In this document: positions 1-5,452 of the stretch, piece after piece | How positions within the stretch are numbered: the first letter of the stretch is position 1 | Layout of the letters: the number at the start of each line of letters is the position of its first letter | Assembly: GCA_015232735.1 (NCBI GenBank) | Contig: JADFZC010000201.1 | Location: 1-5,452, forward strand | Reading direction: 5' to 3' | Length of the DNA: 5,452 bases | Origin: Oligoflexales bacterium | GTDB taxonomy: Bacteria; Bdellovibrionota; Oligoflexia; Oligoflexales; Oligoflexaceae | Notes under the pieces: model-generated | What the model saw: the letters and a program-made list of their open reading frames with translations, nothing else | What the model was told of the DNA's origin: nothing | The model's database searches: none | Program-made: the position numbers and the translations under genes

Positions 1-1720
1 TAACCATTCTATGGGTATTGAAATAAGATCCGTTTAGAGCAATCGATTGTCTCATTATCTTCAGATATTCATTATAATTTTTGTAATATAATGGAAGAAT
101 TATCTTTTCCAGCTTTTCATAAAGTGAATTGGCTGCCGCCTTTCTGTCATCTTTTCCTGTCTTGTTTTTCATGCCGTCCCAAGGGTCCATTATTTCCCAT
201 CCGGTAGCATTCTCGATGTGTCCTTCCACCCACCATCCGTCAAGGGTACTGAAGTTAGGAACTCCATTAAGCGCAGCCTTCATCCCGCTTGTTCCGGATG
301 CCTCAAGGGGCTTGATAGGATTATTGAGCCACAGATCGACGCCTGTCGTGATCAAGCGGCCAAGTTCCATGTTATAGTCTTCGAGATATGTGAGTTTTAT
401 CTTTGAACCCGCAAGGTGTTTTGAACCTTTTACTACCTTTTCAATAAGCTCTTTTCCTCCCATGTCTTTCGGATGCGCTTTCCCTGAGTATATGATTTGG
501 ATACCTCCAAATCTATCAGCTATTTTTATCAGCCTTTTGACATCATGGAGAAGAAGGTCAGCCCTTTTATAGGTTGCCGCTCTTCGTGCAAATCCTATTG
601 TGAATACATTTGGATCGAATTTTGCGCCGGTTCTTGCCCTGACTTCTGATAAAAGTATTTTTTTCGACTCAGCATGCGCCTTGTCAATCCTGTCCAAGGG
701 AACGTCAAGCATATCCCTGAATTTGAAATTATTCTCCCGCCAGGCCGGAAGTTCCCTGTCGAACAGGGCGGCAAACGGTTTTGAAACCCATGAGGCTGCG
801 TGTATCCCGTTGGTGATAGCTGTGATTTTGTATTTTGGAAACATTTCTCTTGATACTTCGCCATGACGTTTTGCGACCCCGTTTACATGCCTTGAGAAAG
901 TGAGGGCAAGAACGGTCATATTCAGGCCTGTTTTGTGGAGAACCTTTGCTTTTTTCAGTGCGGATACTGTATCAGGGCTCAGAAGCTCTTCGGCAAGATC
1001 CTGGCTGAAAACGTCATGGCCGGCGGGTACAGGGGTATGAGTGGTGAAAACACAGCGTTCTTTGACCCAGGAGAAATCGTCAGATGTCGCATGAGATAAC
1101 GTTTTTCTACCTAAACGGACCTTCAGGAGCCCCATTGTAAGCAGAGAGGCATGCCCCTCGTTCATGTGATAGGTTGTGACGCCGTTTGTCCCGTCTTTCG
1201 GCTCGGCTTTGTATCCGAGCTCTTCGAGCAGCGCAATTCCACCCATTCCCAGCACTATTTCCTGAGACAGCCTGTAATTGACATCCCCGCCATACAGATA
1301 ATCGCACAGTTCCCTGTGCTCTTTACTGTTTGACTTCAGATTTGTATCCAGGAAGAAAAGAGGAACCACGTGACCTGTTACGCCGACAAGATCGTATCTG
1401 TAGGCGGAGACATTTACCTTCTTTCCATTTATCTCCACAGTCACTGTCTTGTTTACTTTCGTAAACTCCTTGTCAGGATTCCATTTTACCGGCTCTTCGA
1501 TCTGTCTGCCGGCCTTGTCAATTTTCTGCTTGAAATATCCTTTATGATATACGAGAGATACTCCCACAACCGGAAGTTCGAGATCCGCTGCTGATTTGAG
1601 AGTGTCGCCAGCCAGAACTCCAAGACCTCCGCTGTAAGTTGGAATCTGAGATTTGAATCCGATTTCCATCGAGAAGTATGCTATATGGGATTTTCTTTCG
1701 GAACTTTTTTTGGATGACAT
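1..1720 (-). CDS. glgP: Alpha-glucan (glycogen/maltodextrin) phosphorylase, short form, C-terminus beyond window edge
   Basis: This GT35 enzyme uses phosphate and pyridoxal phosphate in the cytoplasm to release glucose 1-phosphate from the non-reducing ends of alpha-1,4-glucans. I translated the reverse strand by hand: 573 codons stay open, without a stop or frameshift, to the left edge. Landmarks in order are the glycine loop GGLGVLAGD (31-39), YHMNEGHA (184-191) with the family's conserved active-site His region, TTHTPVPAGHD (226-236), ITNGIHAASW (302-311), GFARRAATYKRADLL (376-390, phosphate-binding Arg/Lys), SGKAHPKD (412-419) and SGTSGMKAALNG (475-486), where K481 should carry the cofactor. 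The visible end, NTHRMV, is near the usual C-terminus, so probably only a few tens of residues are missing. The start at 1720 has AAGGGG 7 nt upstream, and the protein opens almost directly at AYFSMEIG. It therefore lacks the roughly 100-residue N-terminal region of the ~800-residue members, as the compact TIGR02094-type forms do. It is divergent from folE2. Family certain; exact glucan substrate unknown. Confidence 0.95.
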   Translation of the reverse strand, partial: MSSKKSSERKSHIAYFSMEIGFKSQIPTYSGGLGVLAGDTLKSAADLELPVVGVSLVYHKGYFKQKIDKAGRQIEEPVKWNPDKEFTKVNKTVTVEINGKKVNVSAYRYDLVGVTGHVVPLFFLDTNLKSNSKEHRELCDYLYGGDVNYRLSQEIVLGMGGIALLEELGYKAEPKDGTNGVTTYHMNEGHASLLTMGLLKVRLGRKTLSHATSDDFSWVKERCVFTTHTPVPAGHDVFSQDLAEELLSPDTVSALKKAKVLHKTGLNMTVLALTFSRHVNGVAKRHGEVSREMFPKYKITAITNGIHAASWVSKPFAALFDRELPAWRENNFKFRDMLDVPLDRIDKAHAESKKILLSEVRARTGAKFDPNVFTIGFARRAATYKRADLLLHDVKRLIKIADRFGGIQIIYSGKAHPKDMGGKELIEKVVKGSKHLAGSKIKLTYLEDYNMELGRLITTGVDLWLNNPIKPLEASGTSGMKAALNGVPNFSTLDGWWVEGHIENATGWEIMDPWDGMKNKTGKDDRKAAANSLYEKLEKIILPLYYKNYNEYLKIMRQSIALNGSYFNTHRMV

Positions 1721-1899
1721 TTTTTATCCCCTTACTGGTAATTGTGAACCTTCCCTGTTGCTTTTTATTAAATCATAAAATGGGTTTGATAACTATTTTA
1801 ACTGTTTCTAAGATTTTTCTCCAATATTTATTACAGCTATGCTGGGCTACGGCTTTTAATATTGAAATTTCCGATCTTATCCTATATTTCTCTAGCGAG

Positions 1900-1924
1900 T
1901 TGCTCCACTTAGTGGATGAAGCAA
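1900..1924. repeat. Imperfect inverted repeat in the glgP-folE2 spacer
   Basis: The inner part, TCCACT-t-AGTGGA (1904-1916), is a perfect 6-bp palindrome around one base. An outer pair, TTGCT (1900-1904) and AGCAA (1920-1924), extends the symmetry with a 4-base ATGA offset on the right. The one-base centre suits a dimeric regulator's operator better than an RNA hairpin. No known binding-site consensus was recognised, and chance symmetry cannot be excluded. Confidence 0.35.
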
Positions 1925-1956
1925 GTTAAATGCAGAACAATTGCCACAAGTTTAAG

Positions 1957-1970
1957 AATCCTCAAGGATT
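1957..1970. repeat. 14-bp palindrome upstream of folE2
   Basis: AATCCT (1957-1962) and AGGATT (1965-1970) are exact reverse complements around a CA centre. TTTAA (1951-1955) and TTAAA (1969-1973) add a further, slightly offset pair of symmetric bases. The site lies about 70-85 bp upstream of the folE2 start, a plausible place for an operator. It does not match a Zur-type site that I can recognise, although Zur control of folE2 is known in some bacteria. Confidence 0.35.
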
Positions 1971-2041
1971 AAATGAAGGTGGTGTATTCAGGCCTCATGC
2001 GAAGTAATGACGGAATCCCTTAATTTTAAAGGTTTAGTTCT

Positions 2042-2836
2042 ATGATTGACATACAGTCTACCGAGATCAAGTCCAAGTTTGAGATCGATTCAACGGGAAT
2101 CCTTAATCTTGTTTATCCCATAACAGTCCTTGACAACAGGGGCGATAGCCAGGAGGTGCAGAGGCAAAGTGCCAAATGGAAGCTGGGAGTCAGTCTTTCA
2201 AAGGAACAGCGCGGAACTCATATGTCGAGATTCATAGAGGTCCTCAACAAAATGTGCGATGGGCCCGTCTCTCTGGATGATTTTTTTAAATTGTGCAATG
2301 AGGTCAGAACTTATCTTGGATCTAGGAATGTCAACGTTGAGGCCGAATTTACGTGGCTCAGGAAAGTCGCAGCTCCAGTATCAAGGCTTGAAGGATATGT
2401 TAACTGCCAGGTTGGATTTTCCGGAAGGATAAAAGGAGAAGTCGAGGAGAAGGTGCTTTCGGTTGAAATACCGGCGACGGCTTTGTGTCCATGTTCAAAA
2501 GCCATATCTGCAAGAGGCGCTCATAATCAGAGGGCTTTCATCAAGGCGGATATCTTCCTTAATCCCAAGTCAGTTTCACCATCCATTAACAAGATAATCC
2601 AGATACTTGAGAATTCTGCAAGTTCGGCGATATATCCAATCCTGAAAAGGGAGGATGAGAAATATGTCACCGAGCTTGCATATGACAATCCTTCCTTTGT
2701 CGAAGATCTTGCCAGGAAGGTGGCAACTGAGCTGTTTGATCTGCCTGCTTTTGAAAAGTTCAAGGTCAGGGTTATCAATCAGGAATCGATTCACAATCAT
2801 GACTGTTATGCGGAGGTAGTTTACAGTCGGTCCTAA
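2042..2836 (+). CDS. folE2: GTP cyclohydrolase I, type IB (FolE2/MptA family)
   Basis: This cytoplasmic enzyme converts GTP to 7,8-dihydroneopterin triphosphate (or its cyclic phosphate in MptA-type archaeal members), the entry step to tetrahydrofolate and related pterins. The 264-residue length is normal for the family. Family motifs are SLSKEQRGTHMSRF (51-64), ALCPCSKAIS (147-156) with Cys149 and Cys151 in the active-site/metal cysteine region, RGAHNQR (158-164), the DNPSFVED stretch (215-222), and the C-terminal QESIHNHDCYAEV (247-259) with His251 and His253. All expected conserved segments are present, so it should be active. The ATG at 2042 is the only sensible start: an in-frame TAA lies 12 nt upstream, and AAAGG is at 9 nt. 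It is a single gene, divergent from glgP, with a mobile repeat immediately downstream. The family is known to be flexible in metal use and sometimes expressed under zinc shortage; nothing here proves that control. Confidence 0.96.
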   Translation: MIDIQSTEIKSKFEIDSTGILNLVYPITVLDNRGDSQEVQRQSAKWKLGVSLSKEQRGTHMSRFIEVLNKMCDGPVSLDDFFKLCNEVRTYLGSRNVNVEAEFTWLRKVAAPVSRLEGYVNCQVGFSGRIKGEVEEKVLSVEIPATALCPCSKAISARGAHNQRAFIKADIFLNPKSVSPSINKIIQILENSASSAIYPILKREDEKYVTELAYDNPSFVEDLARKVATELFDLPAFEKFKVRVINQESIHNHDCYAEVVYSRS

Positions 2837-2844
2837 AATTTAAA

Positions 2845-2847
2845 TCA
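2845..2847. repeat. Putative left target-site duplication (TCA)
   Basis: TCA directly abuts the left terminal repeat of the 122-bp element and is matched by TCA at 2970-2972 abutting the right one. Three bases can match by chance. The perfect placement at both element boundaries, and the TGA (same site, other strand) abutting the second copy at 5400, support a TNA target. Confidence 0.5.
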
Positions 2848-2969
2848 GAGCCTATTGAAAAAGCCAGGAATCAAGGCGCGAGGAGTAGGAAAACCGGAGT
2901 TTACGTGCTGGTAAATGAGGATTTTTTAGGCGACGAGCAACGCCGAGTCATGGCTTTTTCAACAGGCTC
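2848..2969 (+). mobile_element. Miniature inverted-repeat element (MITE-like), complete copy
   Basis: This 122-bp non-coding element has 19-bp terminal inverted repeats: the left end reads GAGCCTATTGAAAAAGCCA and the right end, reverse-complemented, differs only by G for A at position 7. The sequence TCA is present on both sides (2845-2847 and 2970-2972), as expected of a 3-bp target duplication of the TNA kind made by some IS5-family transposases. It carries no transposase, so it would have to be moved by an enzyme elsewhere. Interior symmetry includes TTTAC/GTAAA (2900-2904, 2911-2915) and GGCG/CGCC around 2929-2944. It starts 12 bp after the folE2 stop, between convergent genes; a transcript through it could fold through the terminal repeats. 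The half 2918-2970 recurs inverted at 5400-5452. Confidence 0.8.
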
Positions 2970-3215
2970 TCAGGTGGATCTTTCACCGATTGAAGGATAG
3001 CTGCTGGTTAAGGATGTATAATACTTCGAGATGCTTATAGGTTCGATCTGCTTGTAAGGTACCGGCTTCCGGCTTTCATCGTCAACAACATAGAAATGGC
3101 TTCCACTGCCATCTACATAAACACAAAAACCTCCATAATTTTCCAATGTTCCAGCTCCGCCACGACGAAGAAGCGTCATAGCTGACGCAAGTGGTACTGT
3201 TTTGATCCTTTTCAC
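2970..3215 (-). CDS. Small hypothetical protein (81 aa), function unknown
   Basis: I do not recognise this protein. It starts at GTG (3215-3213), and a near-perfect Shine-Dalgarno GGAGG lies 8 nt upstream on the minus strand, the strongest such site in the window and the main reason for calling it a gene. The product is soluble, with no membrane segment or signal peptide. A basic N-terminus (KRIK near residue 2, RR at 17-18) leads into a Gly/Tyr-rich stretch, GGFCVYVDGSGSHFYVVDD (residues 28-46), whose alternating aromatic and hydrophobic pattern suggests beta strands. A Ser/Tyr-rich tail follows. Its TGA stop is exactly the right-hand TCA target duplicate of the neighbouring mobile element. 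It is convergent to folE2 and divergent from the exporter operon. The same frame continues upstream across a single TAA (3252-3254) to an ATG at 3290, so it may instead be a remnant of a longer gene. Confidence 0.5.
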   Translation of the reverse strand: MKRIKTVPLASAMTLLRRGGAGTLENYGGFCVYVDGSGSHFYVVDDESRKPVPYKQIEPISISKYYTSLTSSYPSIGERST

Positions 3216-3496
3216 CCTAAGCCCCTCCAGAAGAACATCAAATCGAGATTTTTAATAATGTCTCACTGAAACGCCATAATTTCCGTTCATGGTTCAATAA
3301 TGCTTGAAAGCTGCAAAGTATGTCGCTTCGGTCTTCCAAGGTCATATGGTAGCCCCAATTTACCGGGTTTCTCAACAGCCAACTGAAAAGTCAAAGGGTT
3401 TCCTATAACTAACAACTGGGATATAACAAAAATAAAGAACCTGGGTATGGACGGATTTGGACGGCGGGTGAAAAATTTTGCGTCAAGGGGAAAAAG
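3216..3496. promoter_or_regulatory. Spacer between the small minus-strand gene and the ABC exporter operon
   Basis: This 281-bp region should carry the exporter operon promoter and the leader of the divergent small gene. TATAAC occurs at 3404-3409 and 3422-3427 as possible -10 boxes, but no good -35 box stands at the right distance from either. A direct repeat TGGACGG lies at 3448-3454 and 3458-3464. The permease ribosome binding site AAGGGG is at 3485-3490, 6 nt from its ATG. On the minus strand, GGAGGGG (3222-3228) serves the small gene. No other gene was seen. Confidence 0.45.
3448..3464 (+). repeat. Two TGGACGG direct repeats spaced 10 bp
   Basis: TGGACGG occurs twice, with start points exactly 10 bp (about one helical turn) apart, 33-49 bp before the permease start codon. 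The same-face spacing could suit a direct-repeat binding protein, or could be a chance tandem duplication in the 5' untranslated region. Confidence 0.3.
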
Positions 3497-4639
3497 ATGT
3501 TAAATGTCAGATGGTTCAGCTTACTACTTCTCAGTTTCCGTTCAACAGTTCACAAACTCAGACATCATTGGGGCAAGGAACTTGTCACTTTGGCCGCATC
3601 CTTGGTTCTCATCGGGCTCTTTTTTTATATATTCAATGATTTCATCAATTTTGAACTGAAAAGCATATCCATTCCGATGAAAAATTTTTTCGCAAAATGG
3701 GTTTCTTATATAATATTGGCTGTCGTGACAATAGCATGCTCGAAGATTTTGAGACAGGACAGGAAAAAACACCAAACAATCAGATCGCTTTGCCTTTTTC
3801 TGGGAGAACATCACGGGACTGTCAGAAAATATCTGATATCCAAATTTATCATTATCATATTGGTGTATTACAGTTTTGGATGGTATCTGGTCCTCGGGTA
3901 CTTCAGCGTTCCTGCGGTAAGTACCGCTATTTTGACGCAGCTGTCAGCCGCCGTTTGCCTGGCTCTTTTTTACTATTTTCCGGAAGGCGCAGGCAGTAGA
4001 GACCAGAAGAACCCCAGACAACTGACACATCATTTGAAGGGGGGCGGCAAAATATACGCGATGTTCTTTTGGAGGGTTGAACAGATGCTGTATAGAAACA
4101 GGCTGTCACAAATATCACTGGTGATGGCTTTTTTGTTTGCCTTTCTGGCAGGTGTCCTGGCGGTCAAAGACGGGCCTTTCTTTATCATTGTATTTTGTGC
4201 GTTCATTTGCGGACAGTGTTCGGCTTTTGCTCTGATTTTTCAGATTGTCGAGGATTTCCGCTGTGCCTGGGCCGAACGTTATATGGGAGTTTCGCATAAC
4301 GATGTTGTCAATACCTATTCCCTGATAGGAATTTTGTTGGGGTTTTTATTTGGTATTTTATGCTTTCTTTCAGTGATTATCTCTTGGGAACAGGTCGATC
4401 AGAAGATGGTCCTTGCGGCCAGCAAACTTTTTTTCATCGTCCTGCTTTCGCCGCTTTCAGTTCCAACCCTGCTTTTTCAGATTGAGCCGAGGCGTCCCAT
4501 GATTCAAATCGCCTGCCTTGCGCTTACGGGGCTCTTTCTGTCCACAGCGATATATGCACACTATCTTAGCGTAATATTGCTTCCTGTTCTCAAGTATTAT
4601 GGTGATGACTATCAAAAAGGACGTTTTTACAGAGCGTGA
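3497..4639 (+). CDS. Polytopic ABC-exporter permease (ABC-2-like), substrate unknown
   Basis: This 380-residue protein is very hydrophobic and should form the membrane channel of the exporter completed by the next gene. I read about nine membrane segments: roughly 28-48, 65-83, 115-137, 139-161, 205-223, 226-249, 274-296, 308-328 and 337-363 (the last long enough to be two). A hydrophilic loop at 162-204 splits it into two halves. Each half has a basic segment before its first membrane span and a short cytoplasmic motif, FLGEHHGTV (101-109) and YMGVSHNDV (262-270), sharing G..H..V just before a later span. This looks like an internal duplication and resembles the coupling region of ABC-2 permeases. 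No nucleotide-binding or peptidase domain is fused. The ATG at 3497 has AAGGGG 6 nt upstream. The ATPase gene begins 15 nt after its stop. Role rests on topology and neighbour; I cannot assign a named family. Confidence 0.8.
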   Translation: MLNVRWFSLLLLSFRSTVHKLRHHWGKELVTLAASLVLIGLFFYIFNDFINFELKSISIPMKNFFAKWVSYIILAVVTIACSKILRQDRKKHQTIRSLCLFLGEHHGTVRKYLISKFIIIILVYYSFGWYLVLGYFSVPAVSTAILTQLSAAVCLALFYYFPEGAGSRDQKNPRQLTHHLKGGGKIYAMFFWRVEQMLYRNRLSQISLVMAFLFAFLAGVLAVKDGPFFIIVFCAFICGQCSAFALIFQIVEDFRCAWAERYMGVSHNDVVNTYSLIGILLGFLFGILCFLSVIISWEQVDQKMVLAASKLFFIVLLSPLSVPTLLFQIEPRRPMIQIACLALTGLFLSTAIYAHYLSVILLPVLKYYGDDYQKGRFYRA

Positions 4640-4654
4640 TATAAGGATTTTAAT

Positions 4655-5374
4655 ATGTTTAAAGAGATCATGAGCGTCAGAAATATCGAAAAGTCTTATT
4701 CCTCAACAAGCGATTTCAAGCTTGGACCCTTCAGCGTAAGTTTCAGGGAAGGGGAAAGTATCGCGCTTTTCGGAAAGAACGGAGCCGGCAAAACAACCTT
4801 CTTTCAAATTATTACCGGAAACCTCGATTCAGCAAGTGGAGAAGTATATTTTCTTGGCAAAAAGCTTACTCCCGATACCTATCTGCTAAAGAGGAATATG
4901 GGATACCTTCCTCAATATCCTGAATTGCCCATGTGGGTTACCGGATCGGAGCTTTTGGGTTACGCCTGCAGGCTTTACGAGATAGCCTCGCCTGAAGATG
5001 CCAAAAGAAAGTCAATGGAATTCTGGGACTGCTTATATTATTCCAATAAGCCCATAGCCGCCTGTTCACACGGAATGCAGAAAAGGGTTTCACTGGCACT
5101 GGCGACGATTAACGATCCTGATTTTCTGATATTGGATGAACCCTTTTCAGGACTGGACATTGAACATATCGAATCATTAAAAAAGTGCATCAGGGCAAGA
5201 AGCGATAGAGGCAAGACAACATTGATCTGCGATCATATCATTCCCTATACCGCAAGACTGTGTCAGACCGCATATACTCTCATAAATGGAAATCTTGCAC
5301 CAATAACTGCTTGGAAGGACCTCGATTTTGAAGGAAGAATTAACATGACAGAAGGCATTTTTCTTAAAAGATGA
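4655..5374 (+). CDS. ABC transporter ATP-binding protein (exporter type)
   Basis: This 239-residue cytoplasmic ATPase drives the permease encoded just upstream. All nucleotide-binding landmarks are present and in order: Walker A GKNGAGKTT (40-48), Q-loop YLPQYPE (84-90, Q87), a divergent signature CSHGMQKR (137-144) in place of LSGGQ, Walker B DFLILDEP (156-163) with catalytic E162, D-loop SGLD (165-168), and H-loop CDHIIP (192-197) with H194. The SHGMQ-type signature is common among ATPases paired with ABC-2 exporters of the CcmA/multidrug type rather than importers. At this length there is one domain and only a short C-terminal tail. The ATG at 4655 has AAGGA 7 nt upstream; an internal ATG at residue 6 is a weaker alternative. 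The stop lies 25 bp before the second copy of the mobile repeat. Mechanism confident; substrate not deducible. Confidence 0.93.
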   Translation: MFKEIMSVRNIEKSYSSTSDFKLGPFSVSFREGESIALFGKNGAGKTTFFQIITGNLDSASGEVYFLGKKLTPDTYLLKRNMGYLPQYPELPMWVTGSELLGYACRLYEIASPEDAKRKSMEFWDCLYYSNKPIAACSHGMQKRVSLALATINDPDFLILDEPFSGLDIEHIESLKKCIRARSDRGKTTLICDHIIPYTARLCQTAYTLINGNLAPITAWKDLDFEGRINMTEGIFLKR

Positions 5375-5399
5375 TATCAAGTCTGAATATTCTTTCTTG

Positions 5400-5452
5400 A
5401 GAGCCTGTTGAAAAAGCCATGACTCGGCGTTGCTCGTCGCCTAAAAAATCCT
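5400..5452 (-). mobile_element. Second, inverted copy of the miniature element (cut by window end)
   Basis: These 53 bases are the exact reverse complement of 2918-2970, with no mismatch, so this is another copy of the 122-bp element in opposite orientation. It begins with the terminal repeat GAGCCTGTTGAAAAAGCCA at 5401, preceded by TGA, the same TNA-type target seen at the first copy. The rest, and the second terminal repeat, lie beyond the right edge. The element sits just after the ABC ATPase gene. Confidence 0.85.

Larger units (their letters stand above)
1721..2041. promoter_or_regulatory. Divergent intergenic region between glgP and folE2
   Basis: This 321-bp AT-rich spacer should hold the promoters of both divergent genes. 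On the minus strand, two possible sigma-70-like pairs lie upstream of glgP: TTGGAG with TTAAAA at 17 bp, and TTATCA with TAATAA at 16 bp. Neither is close enough to consensus to claim. No confident promoter was seen for folE2. Two inverted repeats (1900-1924 and 1957-1970, listed separately) lie on the folE2 side. The glgP ribosome binding site AAGGGG is at 1728-1733 on the minus strand, and the weaker folE2 site AAAGG is at 2028-2032, 9 nt from its ATG. No convincing gene is present. Confidence 0.5.

Noticed and set aside
595..866. Opposed 88-89-codon ORFs inside the glgP region
   Set aside because: Both lie within the verified continuous phosphorylase frame and have no family features; they are frame shadows.
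1678..1929. Plus-strand 83-codon hydrophobic ORF in the glgP-folE2 spacer
   Set aside because: It overlaps the antisense of the glgP start, has no ribosome binding site, and its hydrophobicity follows from the T-rich spacer.
1957..1970. Palindrome as a Zur operator controlling folE2
   Set aside because: Zur control of folE2 is known in other bacteria, but this sequence does not resemble the usual AT-rich Zur site.
2311..2800. Minus-strand ORFs opposite folE2
   Set aside because: They are antisense to a confidently identified enzyme gene and lack start signals or recognisable domains.
2847..2970. The miniature element as an intrinsic terminator for folE2
   Set aside because: Its terminal repeats could pair, but they are about 80 bases apart and are not followed by a U-run; a role in termination is possible but unsupported.
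3404..3427. Two TATAAC boxes as firm promoters of the exporter operon
   Set aside because: No adequate -35 hexamer is found 16-18 bp upstream of either, so they are mentioned only as candidates in the spacer entry.
3697..3999. 100-codon ORF in another frame inside the permease gene
   Set aside because: It is nested in a well-supported membrane protein gene with its own ribosome binding site, and the translation looks random.

Overview
The window looks like bacterial chromosome at moderate GC, with AT-rich spacers. The gene set is a short-form alpha-glucan phosphorylase, a GTP cyclohydrolase of the FolE2 (IB) type and a two-gene ABC exporter, with a small palindrome-ended repeat that occurs in at least two copies. 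This combination fits an anaerobic Desulfobacterota-like (former deltaproteobacterial) genome, but that is an impression from family knowledge and was not tested by any search.

Layout. Positions 1-1720 (minus strand) hold nearly all of an intact alpha-glucan phosphorylase gene; its C-terminal end lies beyond the left edge. Positions 1721-2041 are an AT-rich divergent spacer with two inverted repeats and no convincing gene. Positions 2042-2836 (plus) encode FolE2. Twelve bases beyond its stop codon lies a complete 122-bp miniature inverted-repeat element (2848-2969), flanked by a TCA/TCA direct repeat that looks like a target duplication. A small minus-strand gene of unknown function (2970-3215, GTG start, very strong ribosome binding site) ends exactly on the right-hand TCA. 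After a 281-bp spacer come the plus-strand genes for an unrecognised polytopic ABC permease (3497-4639) and its ABC ATPase (4655-5374), 15 bp apart and clearly one operon. The window closes inside a second, inverted copy of the miniature element (5400-5452), identical over all 53 visible bases.

How the genes fit together. The phosphorylase (storage-glucan breakdown) and FolE2 (first step of pterin/folate synthesis) are housekeeping genes with no evident functional link; they only share a divergent spacer. The permease and ATPase should assemble as one exporter, probably as a dimer of each. The small gene and the exporter operon are the only genes between the two inverted element copies, so this 2.4-kb block is the part most likely to be accessory or rearrangeable. 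I see no tRNA, rRNA, CRISPR array or complete transposase gene. The least explained parts are the small gene and the substrate of the exporter.
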